DNA of 64,000 bases, from the NCBI GenBank assembly GCA_958450325.1, contig OY288243.1:63844606-63908605 (forward strand), written 5' to 3'. Source of the DNA: Agrostemma githago (lineage: Eukaryota; Streptophyta; Magnoliopsida; Caryophyllales; Caryophyllaceae). Numbering within the stretch: position 1 is the first letter of the stretch; each line of letters opens with the position of its first letter. Positions 1-9,415 of the stretch are shown piece after piece. Below the pieces are notes generated by a model. That model searched no databases. It was not told the DNA's origin and saw only the letters and a program-made list of their open reading frames with translations. The position numbers and the translations under genes are program-made.

Positions 1-2191
1 ATTGGGCTCGTCCCTTTGCAGTTCAATACAGATGCCGACTTGAGCGGTTAATCGTATATTGAATGACTCTCGTTGCCAATGGTTTCGAACATCCGGAAAC
101 CACGGTTCTGAGTAAGGGGTGAGGGTACGTGTTGGGAAGTTCACTAAGAACACCCAACCCCGCCCGCACATTAGCGGCCTCCTCTACTAGGATATCGAAT
201 GATTTTTTAATACGCGCGTTAGTAATACGATGAATGATATGCAAACATTGTTTTCCTAAGCATGTGAGGAATTGAACGGGTTGCTAAGTCGGTTTAATGC
301 ATGAAAAATTAACGTCAAAGTTGAATTTAGCATGTGAGATTCGTTTTAGTATAATAAAACAAATGATAAAAAAAAGGGATGAATTTGCTACAAGATGAAC
401 AAACGAGTTAGTATCGATTTGTGAAGAAATAATATAGCAAATATGATGAATATGCAAGATCGAGAAAATATTAGTCGAAATCTGAAAAACACGCTGTTTT
501 GTATAAAAAAACGATGTTCGAAAAATAATAAAAAAGAACGAAACGGACGCGGCAAGGCAGCCGGCCGCGCGGCTTGCCTGGGACGCCGGTGGGTCGCGTG
601 GCTGCCTGTTTTGAAATCGGTTTTCGAAAACTCGATGCTTTTATTAAATCGCGTATGAATATTGCATGATTCGTACTCGACTTAATATTTTCGATATTCG
701 TTATATTCGATAGTTGACTACGAAATCAATATCAAATACTTGGAATAGTTTTAGAAAAGATGTAAATTTTAGAAATTGTTTCGTAGAATAAATAATAAAA
801 CGAACGAAAAAGTTAAAAAAAAGGTTCGGGTTTCAGGCCCGTGCGCGAGTCGCCTGGGCGTGGCGCGACTCGCGTACGGGTCTGTCCGGCTTTTTATTTT
901 TTGTTCGAAATTGCTAAATTTGATGAATCGCGTACAAAATATGAATTAATTTGTATTCAATTCATGTTTTTGATATTCGTCATATATTCGATTATGAAAT
1001 CGATATCAGATGTTCGGAATGAATTAAGAAAAAAAAAGGTTTTATAAAATTGTTCGAAGAAAAGAAATTTGAACGAAAAAATGTAACGATTTTTAATATC
1101 GTCGAGATCTTAATATAATTCTTTTCGATACGATATTCGATTATAGAAAATCGATATCATATTTTTAAGAATGTTTGTTATGAAAATAGTTTTTTTTTGT
1201 TAATATCGATATTAGAAAGAAAAAAAAAGGACGACGCTTGACCCGTAAAAAGGACACGGACGACGAGGAAGAGAAGAGAAGAAAAGGAGAAATCGGGTTT
1301 AGTACACCCTCAACCTACATGCTTTTGTTAACTCGGATCGGGGCTCATCGGAATGTGGCTAGGCACGGGAGCGTCGAGGTGATGTCGGTCGGACTAGGGT
1401 GTCTCGGTGAAGGTGTCGGGTGAAGGGTGACGGGTATCCTTCGGGTTTGCAATATCGGTTTCGATGAGTGTATGTGTAAGGACGATTATGGATGTGTGTT
1501 GTGTGAATAATTGATTCGTCTCTGAATAATTGTTGTGTCTATGATTGAAAGTTGTGTCTTTTGATGATTTCTGATTGTTGAAAGTGTTGCATGCAAGGGG
1601 CTATTTATAGGGAGTTCCCGACCTTGGCTAGGAGATGTGTTTGAGTTAGAATTACCGCTTGGGTAAGAAGCTGAGAAGAACGAGAATTCCGTTTTCTTGT
1701 GGAGGAAGAAAAGGGAATCTGGCTGGTTTATGCTACTCGGCCGAGTGTTTGCACTCGGTCGGGTGTTTGAATCAGTTTTCGGATAGGATTCCTGCTTGAG
1801 ATCGAATTCTACCTTAAACAGAATTGTTTAATATTTTGTGTAGCTGATTTTTTTTGTAGAGTTTGGGTAAGAACTGGACACGTGAGATGCCACGGTCGGT
1901 CCATAAGTCTCGGGAAAATCTTTGACCGGGTTTTGACTCGGTCGCTAAAAGACGGTTTTACCCCTAGTGTCGGATTCGACCCAAATTAGTGTTATTTGAC
2001 TCGAAACGACCCACTGGGCCTGAATTTGAGATTGGTTTTGTGAAATTTGTACTCCTTAAAAAAACTCAAGCTAAATATCCATGATTTCGAGCCCATTTCC
2101 GAGTACGTTAAAGCATGTTTGCGTCCGATCATCATCGGGTGTTTGTCGGAAACTACTATAGACACCTGGCAGCAAAATGTGGGTGTCTACA
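1..2191 (-). repeat. 3' LTR of Tat-1 (partial)
   Basis: Aligns base for base with 12404-14588, with scattered substitutions and small indels such as a 3-base CTC gain near 180. Ends on the plus strand at GGGTGTCTACA. The first 203 bases seen in the other LTR are off the window. The part nearest the primer site (1-240 here) is the block shared by all Tat LTRs in this window; the part near 1500-2191 is U3. Confidence 0.95.
1601..1610 (-). promoter_or_regulatory. TATA box of Tat-1 3' LTR
   Basis: On the minus strand the sequence reads CTATAAATAG followed by CCCCTTGCATGC. It lies about 580 bases into the LTR from the U3 end, where an LTR promoter is expected. The same box is at 13998-14007 in the other LTR, which would be the promoter of the element transcript. 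Confidence 0.75.
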
Positions 2192-2206
2192 GAGCCCCCA
2201 CTCTGA
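2192..2206 (-). promoter_or_regulatory. polypurine tract of Tat-1
   Basis: Directly next to the 3' LTR, the minus strand reads CAGAGTGGGGGCTC and then TGTAGACACC. A purine-rich run touching the LTR is the plus-strand DNA primer site of LTR retrotransposons. The identical stretch adjoins the 3' LTR of Tat-2 at 41009. Confidence 0.85.
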
Positions 2207-2825
2207 CTGAGGCTTGGACAGGGCGAAAGTCAGAGTAGCTACCAGGTAAATCAAGGATTAAAACCCGGTAGCTTCCGGTCGGGTCGTTTAAGGTCCATTA
2301 GACCTGCGTGAAGGGCCCGCCGGCCACAGACTAGAAATGTACCTGAGCTGATGATAACTCCGTGGGGAATTGAACTCGTCGCATAAGACTTAAAATGGGC
2401 CTGTATGTGGGCTCATCTTGTTAAATGCCGTTGGGGAGTTATGCAAATTGCATGGTCCTGTTTGAGTCGTCCTGTACATATTTATGCAAAGTAGCAAAGT
2501 TTTGCACGTAATATTTGTAGGAAAAATGACTCGTGCTGGGGAATAAAATTTTTGAGAAAAGGTTTGAATTTGCGAGTTTGTAGGAGTCTTTGAAAATTAG
2601 GGAATTTTTTGACTCTGAAAAGGAATAGGAATGCTCGGGATAACTTAGCTAAGCCTTAGGATAAAGATCGTATGCTAAATACTCTAGGATTGGGAATCCT
2701 AAGGTGAGGAGGAGAATTTGGTTTCATGCTATAAATACCCTCTCCTTGCTTCATAAATTTTCACAATTCCCACAAAGAAAAGAATAAGCCCTGAAAAATT
2801 TATTCTTCCTTTTAGCAAATCAACT
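2207..2825. other. Tat-1 spacer between 3' LTR and antisense gene
   Basis: No open frame of note. It is similar to 41023-41674 of Tat-2 (shared GACTGAGGCTTGGACAGGGC and CGTGGGG stretches), so it is a conserved part of the element. It ends with the TATA box and leader of the antisense gene. Confidence 0.7.
2730..2737 (+). promoter_or_regulatory. TATA box of Tat-1 antisense gene
   Basis: TATAAATA followed by CCCTCTCCTTGC, 89 bases before the ATG at 2826. Tat-2 has TATATATA at 41556-41563 followed by CCCCTCCTTGC, 112 bases before its ATG. Same place and same downstream motif in two diverged copies support a promoter for the antisense gene. Confidence 0.65.
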
Positions 2826-4319
2826 ATGGGGATCGACCGATTAGTTGGAATGCTGCATGAATGGTCCAAGTATTTCAGAGATGCCGATAGGGCTATCCTA
2901 AATCAGAACAGCGTTACCCAATTGTCCGTGATCCGTCAGATGCAAGTAGACCGTCACTTCTTGGATGCTTGTCTGTCCTATTGGGACGACACCTATCATG
3001 TATTTGGTTTCCCTCGAGGAGAGATCTGCCCTATCCCTGAGGAAATTGCTGCTGCAGGAGGATGGAATCCCATACTTCGCCCTGCTATTCCTTTTTCAGT
3101 TCCTGACCCAAGGAGGAAGCTACGGGAATTTTTAGGGCTTTCTCATATGGAGGTATCCTGTATGCTAGAAGAAGATACCGTTTCCTTGATCGATTTAGCT
3201 GAAAAATTTATGAACCCAGACGATGTCCGGGTCAGGCCGGTTCATAGCCTTAAGGCCTTTACTTTTTGCATGATCCATGTCTATGCCTTCGAAGGGCATA
3301 TGGATTTACTATCTTGCATGGGCCACGTTAGACTTTTCACTGTGGCTGATCTGATGGAGACGGAGCATAGCCCGGCTTGGTTGATTACGGGAGAAATTAT
3401 CCAGGGTTTGGATAATCGCAAGAGGGATCCGTCGGTTCGGCTGACCGGGAGTACCCGTCTTCTACAGGTATGCCGTTTTTTTTGATGATTTTTTTTCGGC
3501 TTTTCCGATTTTCCCGGTTTTTTGCGATTTTGATTTTTTTGCGGGTTTTTCAGCTGTGGCTGTTTGAGAGACTATCGATCTTGGATCCTCGCTATTGCCT
3601 TTTCTCGCTTCAACGCCCAAAAATACTGGGATGAGGTGCTATCCTTTCATGGAGGCCTACTGATCCGCTGGGCCGTGCCATGGTGACCGATTTACGTTTG
3701 GACCGGCTTGGAGTCCCGAGACAGGGCCAGATATCAGGTAATCCTATCTTTTAGCCAGACCATTCACCTCCTTCCCGATCGCATACTTAGGCAATATGGT
3801 CGGGTGCAAAGAATCCCGGAAATTGAGGCAGTCGTGAGTGAATCTACTCAGTTGACGGATGTAATGTGTGACACCTGGATGCAAAGGTGGTATACACGAG
3901 CTACTTGGCCTGTTCCCAAAAATCCTCATTCGATCTGGGTATCTGAGTCTTATGTGAGATGGACCCGAGCTGATTCAGCTAAAACCCGGGCTGCCTTGAA
4001 AACTGACGAGGCCTATGACCTGTTACGCCGGGAGCATGATAAAGATAATAGGAGCTTCTTTGCCGAAGAAGCTACTTTGACAGGTCAGAAAGGGAGATCT
4101 AGGACTCAGACTGAAGGGTCCAGTACTAAGGGTGCACGGGGGAAAGTGAGCCCCCAGACGGAATTAGAAAGGAGACTAGAGCCAAGGCTGGCAGTTAAGG
4201 ACCAACTTGGTCCTCGAGACAGGCTTCCCGAACCCGTTAGGGCTCGGCTTAGACCGGTGCAAATGATGGACGACCCAAAATCAAAGAAGCGGGTTCGAAC
4301 TAAAGAATTCCCCTTGTGA
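2826..4319 (+). pseudogene. Antisense spliced gene of Tat-1, DUF7745/plant-mobile-domain-like, broken
   Basis: Exon 1 is 2826-3467 (214 codons), followed by an 86-base intron 3468-3553 with GTATGC and TTTTTCAG ends; exon 2 starts at 3554. The protein has a region with FLGLSHMEV, MDLLSCMGHVR and a tryptophan-rich core that recalls the plant DUF7745 / plant-mobile-domain proteins (recognised by eye, not searched), then a basic, charged tail. The Tat-2 copy at 41675-43322 matches along its length. In Tat-1 exon 2 is damaged: bases are missing near 3595-3605, shifting the frame, and a TGG has become TGA near 3684; the frame is open again from 3708 to 4319. The gene runs against gag-pol and would give transcripts complementary to the pol end. 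Extra antisense ORFs are known in Tat elements; their role is unknown. Confidence 0.8.
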
Positions 4320-4780
4320 TTAGGGAACGTTCGCCCCCACCCCGTCGGCCTCGGGCTCCACATGACCCGAAAGATAAGGGGAAAGGAAAAATGTATGAGT
4401 AGTCTCCTAAATTTATTATTTAAGTATTACTACTATTTTTGTGGTGTGATTTTGTTTGTGTTTTTTTTTGTGGTGTATTTTTGAAATAATAAAAAGACAT
4501 ATTAGTGAATACCGTTCCCGTCTTTTCGTTTATTGCAGTGGTTGTACCCTTTTGAGGGGTTGCCTACGTATCCAAAATTAATGAAATCAAACCTTCCGTA
4601 GTTCAGAAGTATTTTTGCAATTTTTCGAAATACATCAAGATTATTAATTCGAGATGTGCAACGGTAGGATAAATAATCCTAACTTATTGACTTGCTTAAA
4701 TTTTTTGAAAATTCATAAAAAGACATTTTTTTATAAATTTTGCAAATGACATTGAGATTGGGCTTATGGGTAGTAACGCT
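4320..4780. other. Tat-1 spacer between antisense gene and pol 3' end
   Basis: Tail of the antisense gene plus AT-rich DNA. AATAATAAAAAGACAT near 4485 is matched in Tat-2 near 43420 and may serve as a poly(A) signal for the antisense transcript. No other gene seen. Confidence 0.5.
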
Positions 4781-7700
4781 TCACTGGTCCAAATTTGTTG
4801 GGTTGATGAACTCGTTTCCGTCCAAGTCCGTTAGCATTACTGCTCCTCCCGAAAGAATCTTCTTTACTAGATACGGTCCAGCCCAATTGGGTTTGAATTT
4901 TCCCCTTTGGTCAACCGGTAGCAAAGCTCGAACAGATTTTAGGACTAGATCGCCCTCTTTGATATTCCTGGGCCTAACCCTTTTATTAAAAGCCCGTTGG
5001 ATTCTTTTCTGATATATCTGGATATTATTCAGAGCCTGGGATCGTCGTTCGTCTAAGAGGACTAGTGAGTCATATCGGGCTTGGACCCAGTCCGCCTCAG
5101 GTACCTGGCTCTCGAGCAGAATCCTAAGGGATGGTACTTCTAGTTCGACTAGTTGGACCGCTTCCATTCCGTATGTCAGATAATATGGAGTTGCTCCTGT
5201 TGCAGTTCGAATTGATGTCCGATATCCCCATAAGGCAAAGGGTATCTTGTCGGGCCAGTCCCGGTAATTCTCAGCCATCTTTTTAAGAATGGTGACAATT
5301 GTCTTATTGGCTGCCTCTACCGCCCTATTTGTTTGAGGACGGTAAGGTGACGATGTATGCCTTTGGATCCTGTACTTTTCCAGCAAAGTGGCAGTTTCAG
5401 CTTGGAAATCGGTCCCGTGATCGCTGATGAACTCGTGCGGAATCCCGTATCGACATATAATTTTATTTTGGATGAACTTAGCCGCATGTTTGGCATTCAA
5501 GATCCGGTATGACTCGGCTTCGACCCATTTAGTGAAATAGTCAATAGCCACTAGGATGAAGCAGTGACCTCCCGTCCCGGAAGGGTTCACTTTCCCAATT
5601 ATATCAATTCCCCATGTTGAGAATGGCCATGGTGATGTCATTGTATATAATAGGGATGAAGGCATATGCTGAACATTGATGAAAATCTGACAGTTATGGC
5701 AATGTTTGACATACAACTGACAGTCAGTTTCCATGCTATTCCAATAGTAACCGAGTCTTGCGATTTTCCGGGCCAACATATGGGCGTTCATATGCGGACC
5801 GTTTTCACCATCATGTACCTCGGCCATGACTCTTTCGGCTCGAGTTTTGTCAATGCATAGGAGTAAAGCCCCTTGTGCTGTCTTCTTATATAACTGTCCA
5901 TCGTCTGTGCGGATGAACTGGGTTGCCCATCTTCGTAGAGCTTTCTTGGCCCGGTTTTCAGCTCCCGGAGGATATTCCCCTGACGTTAAGTAGGTTAGAA
6001 CAGCCTGATACCAAGGTTCGGGATCAGTTATTTTGATATCTTGGATAGCGTGGATATATGCGGGCTCGGACCGCCTTTCGACGCAAATGGGCGTGCTGGT
6101 TAGATGTGCTGGGATATTCAGTAAAGATGCCAATTTTGAGAGAGCATCTGCAAACTGGTTTTCTTCCCGAGGTAGATAGATGTACTCCACTTTTTGGAAT
6201 TGTTTTTCGAGAACCCTTACTCGTGCTTGGTAAGCCACGAGATTCGCGTTCCGAGTCTTCCATTTTTGTAGGGTTTGATTTATGACTAAAGATGAGTCAC
6301 CGTGGACCCGGAGGTTTGTTACTCCTAAATCGGCGGCGGCTTGCAACCCGTGAATGCATGCTTCATACTCGGCCGCGTTGTTAGTCACGTCAAAATCTAG
6401 CTTAATGGACAACGGGGTGTGCTCCCCTTGTGGTGAGATTAGCAAGATCCCGACACCAAATCCTCGGAAGTTGGACGCTCCGTCAAAATACAGATCCCAT
6501 GTGTCGGTGTCGGTATGGAATATGTCTTCATCTGGGAAGGCCCAGGTATCGGTGTGCTCTTCCTCAGATATCGGGCTATCTGCGAGGAATTCCGCTACTA
6601 CCCGGCCTTTGATGGCTTTTAAAGGTACGAACTTGAGGTCAAACTCAGCTAGCATTAAAGTCCATCTGGATATACGGCCGTTGAGGATGTGCTTCTCGAA
6701 CAGATACTTGATTGGATACATTTTGGATAGCACATGTACCTCGTGACTAAGCATGTAATGTCGGAGCTTTTTAGTGGCCCATACTAATGCTAGACACGTT
6801 TTCTCGAGCATTGTGTACTTGCATTCGTATTCTAAGAACTTTTTACTGATGTAGTAAATAGCCCGTTCTTCGGAATCGACCGTCTGGGCTAGCATAGCGC
6901 CCATGGCCGTCTCGGTCGTTGTCAAGTATAATGACAGAGGCAAACCGTGCTGAGGTGGCATTAACACCGGTGGAGAGGATAGAATTTCCTTGATCTTGTC
7001 GAAAGCCATTTGACATTTGTCGTCCCATAGTGTTCGTTCTCCTATCTTCAGTTTCTTGAAAATGGGTTCACATACCATGGTTAGCTTTGAAATGAACCGG
7101 CTTATATATTGGACTTTCCCGAGAAACCCCCTTATCTCCTTTTCGGTTTTAGGCGGTTGCATCTCGGTCATGGCCTTGATCTTTGCTGGGTCAACTTCGA
7201 TGCCACGTTGGCTGACAATGTGGCCCAGTAGCTTGCCCGATGTTACCCCGAAACTGCATTTTTGAGGGTTTAACCTCATGTTGTACTTGCGTAGTCGGGT
7301 GAAGAACTTCCTTAGGGCTGCAATGTGCCCGTTTCGGTCCTTGGATTTGACAATCATGTCATCGACGTAGACCTCCACTTCCTTATGCATCATGTCATGC
7401 AATAAAGTGGTGGCGGTCCGTTGATAAGTGGCACCAGCGTTAATAAGCCCAAATGGCACCACGGTATAGCAGTAAGTCTCCCAAGGTGTGATGAAGGTGG
7501 TCTTACTCATGTCTTCTTTCGCCATTTTGATCTGATTATATCCGGCATACCCGTCCATGAATGATAGAAGGGCATGGTCGGCCGTGTTATCCACTAATAT
7601 GTCGATGTGTGGCAACGGAAAATCCTCTTTTGGGCTGGCCTTATTAAGGTCCCGAAAATCTACACATACTCGGACTTTGCCATCCTTTTTGGGTACTGGT

Positions 7701-9415
7701 ACTATGTTTGCAACCCAGTCTGGATATTCAGACACTTGGATAAAGCCCGCTTTGAATTGTTTATCGATTTCCTCCTTGACTTTGAGAGACCATTCGGGCC
7801 TCATTCTTCGGAGTTTCTGTTTTACCGGCTTGTACCCGTCTTTGATGGGTATTCGGTGTTCAGCTATCTCCCGGTCTACTCCCGGCATGTCCTTGTAGGA
7901 CCATGCGAAGACGTCTTTGAATTCCTGGAGGAGATCCGTGAATTGTTGTTTCTCCTCGGGATCTAAAGATAGGCCATACTTAAGCATCTGAGGTTCTAAA
8001 GGGGTTCCTACGTTGATGGAATCGGTTTCTTCGATTACCGGATCTCGGGACTCCCTTTGTTCGAGTTGCTCAATTAGATGCGGAGGCAATGGTACCTGTT
8101 CGTCGGGTTTCTCAATGTCATTGCAAGTAAGATTTTTGAAAACATTTTGAAAATAAGCCAAGTCGTAAGTAGAACGGTTATCGTTATTATTGATAGTAAA
8201 TTTTGAAAAGAGCTCGAAGAGAGCTGCCATCTGATCGTTGGTCAGAGGCGGGATAGGGAGAGCCCTCGGGACAGACTCCGGGGCTTCCGATGGTGTGGCT
8301 AAAGAAGGGAGAGGGGTTACAGACTCGATCCTAGTACTGGACCCTCTAGACTTTGACTCAGACTCCGACTCTGACTCTGACTCGGACTCGGACTCAGATT
8401 CAGATTCGATAGCATGCATATCTCCTTCACCAGTAGTTAGCTTGTAGACTCGACCCTGACTGTCGGTCCACTTAGTTGTCTTCCTCCAAGCTCTCTTCCC
8501 AGTGTTGGCACCAACTTTAGAGATCAGCTTGGTTGGATCAAACCTGCTGCTGCGGAGAACCAAGCTGACTAACTCCTGTTTAGGGGTCGGGACGACCTTG
8601 TCTTCCCCGAAGAGTAGTCCTAGAATGGGTTCAGTATTATTTGTGCCTTCCTTTGATTCAGCCTGAATAAGGGCGAAGATGTCATCTGGGATGAAACTGC
8701 ATTCACGAGCCAGTTTGGTCCCGGGATATGAGATGGTGGGCTGATAGAGGCCCGTTTGAATAGCTCCGAACACCGGGGTGACGAACGTGACCGGTTTGGA
8801 CTGGTTCGTGCATCCGAATTCCATGGTGTAGCCTAGATCGAGGCGAGATTGCCCGTTGTTCAGGGTTTCGATAATTTTTCCGGGTGGAAGATAGGGCCTT
8901 GATGTGATTCCCGGTAGACAACCCAGATTCTGTAGCATCGTATCGATGCTAGTAGTGAAGTATGGCCGGAAAAGGTATTCTTCCTCGATCATTCCCACGA
9001 AGTTGAATCCTCGTGGGTCAGCTGAGCCTACCGTGTTGCAGCTTGACACGGTTATGGGAGTAGCTTCAAGAGTGACGATTCCATCTTGTAAAGGTAGTTT
9101 GACCTTCCTGTGAAGAGTGGAAGACACAGCTTTGACCGCGTGAATCCACGGTCTCCCAAGCAACAGATTGAAAGATGAAGTAACATCGATCACTTGGAAT
9201 TCTAACTCCTTCTCGATCGGGCCCGTTATGATTGTTAGTTTAACGGCCCCAGCAACCGATTTTGGGCTCCCATCAAAAGCCTGGATAGTTTGCGCAGTCG
9301 GAAGGTAGTCAGCCTCGGTAATGCCGAGAGCTTTGGCTGTCCTTAAGGGAAGGACGTTTACTGCGGACCCGTTATCAATCAAGGTCATCGGGAGATACTT
9401 GTTGCGGCAGATCAC
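4781..9415 (-). CDS. pol: Tat-1 pol: protease, RT, two RNase H domains, integrase
   Basis: 1544 codons open. Protease core LIDNGSAVNVLPL at residues about 8-20; an ES-dipeptide run (about 330-350); RT from about 525 with FMDGYAGYNQ and YVDDM near 685; a first RNase H with TTTETAMGAML where the usual aspartate is replaced; a second RNase H near 975 (FDGASN, AAEYEA, HGDSSL); integrase with an HHCC finger near 1205 (YVKHCHNCQ) and D, D, E at WGID (1270), SDHGTD (1332) and NRAVEAANK (1365). No chromodomain follows. The frame is entered after a 2-base loss relative to Tat-2 near 9420, so the first residues are not a natural start; in the parent gag and pol were one frame. The end is 7 residues shorter than in Tat-2 because of a 1-base loss near 4793. 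Confidence 0.93.
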   Translation of the reverse strand: MICRNKYLPMTLIDNGSAVNVLPLRTAKALGITEADYLPTAQTIQAFDGSPKSVAGAVKLTIITGPIEKELEFQVIDVTSSFNLLLGRPWIHAVKAVSSTLHRKVKLPLQDGIVTLEATPITVSSCNTVGSADPRGFNFVGMIEEEYLFRPYFTTSIDTMLQNLGCLPGITSRPYLPPGKIIETLNNGQSRLDLGYTMEFGCTNQSKPVTFVTPVFGAIQTGLYQPTISYPGTKLARECSFIPDDIFALIQAESKEGTNNTEPILGLLFGEDKVVPTPKQELVSLVLRSSRFDPTKLISKVGANTGKRAWRKTTKWTDSQGRVYKLTTGEGDMHAIESESESESESESESESESKSRGSSTRIESVTPLPSLATPSEAPESVPRALPIPPLTNDQMAALFELFSKFTINNNDNRSTYDLAYFQNVFKNLTCNDIEKPDEQVPLPPHLIEQLEQRESRDPVIEETDSINVGTPLEPQMLKYGLSLDPEEKQQFTDLLQEFKDVFAWSYKDMPGVDREIAEHRIPIKDGYKPVKQKLRRMRPEWSLKVKEEIDKQFKAGFIQVSEYPDWVANIVPVPKKDGKVRVCVDFRDLNKASPKEDFPLPHIDILVDNTADHALLSFMDGYAGYNQIKMAKEDMSKTTFITPWETYCYTVVPFGLINAGATYQRTATTLLHDMMHKEVEVYVDDMIVKSKDRNGHIAALRKFFTRLRKYNMRLNPQKCSFGVTSGKLLGHIVSQRGIEVDPAKIKAMTEMQPPKTEKEIRGFLGKVQYISRFISKLTMVCEPIFKKLKIGERTLWDDKCQMAFDKIKEILSSPPVLMPPQHGLPLSLYLTTTETAMGAMLAQTVDSEERAIYYISKKFLEYECKYTMLEKTCLALVWATKKLRHYMLSHEVHVLSKMYPIKYLFEKHILNGRISRWTLMLAEFDLKFVPLKAIKGRVVAEFLADSPISEEEHTDTWAFPDEDIFHTDTDTWDLYFDGASNFRGFGVGILLISPQGEHTPLSIKLDFDVTNNAAEYEACIHGLQAAADLGVTNLRVHGDSSLVINQTLQKWKTRNANLVAYQARVRVLEKQFQKVEYIYLPREENQFADALSKLASLLNIPAHLTSTPICVERRSEPAYIHAIQDIKITDPEPWYQAVLTYLTSGEYPPGAENRAKKALRRWATQFIRTDDGQLYKKTAQGALLLCIDKTRAERVMAEVHDGENGPHMNAHMLARKIARLGYYWNSMETDCQLYVKHCHNCQIFINVQHMPSSLLYTMTSPWPFSTWGIDIIGKVNPSGTGGHCFILVAIDYFTKWVEAESYRILNAKHAAKFIQNKIICRYGIPHEFISDHGTDFQAETATLLEKYRIQRHTSSPYRPQTNRAVEAANKTIVTILKKMAENYRDWPDKIPFALWGYRTSIRTATGATPYYLTYGMEAVQLVELEVPSLRILLESQVPEADWVQARYDSLVLLDERRSQALNNIQIYQKRIQRAFNKRVRPRNIKEGDLVLKSVRALLPVDQRGKFKPNWAGPYLVKKILSGGAVMLTDLDGNEFINPTNLDQ

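Noticed and set aside
8238..8447. Ser/Asp-repeat frame on the plus strand
   Set aside because: Complement of the ES-repeat coding stretch of Tat-1 pol.
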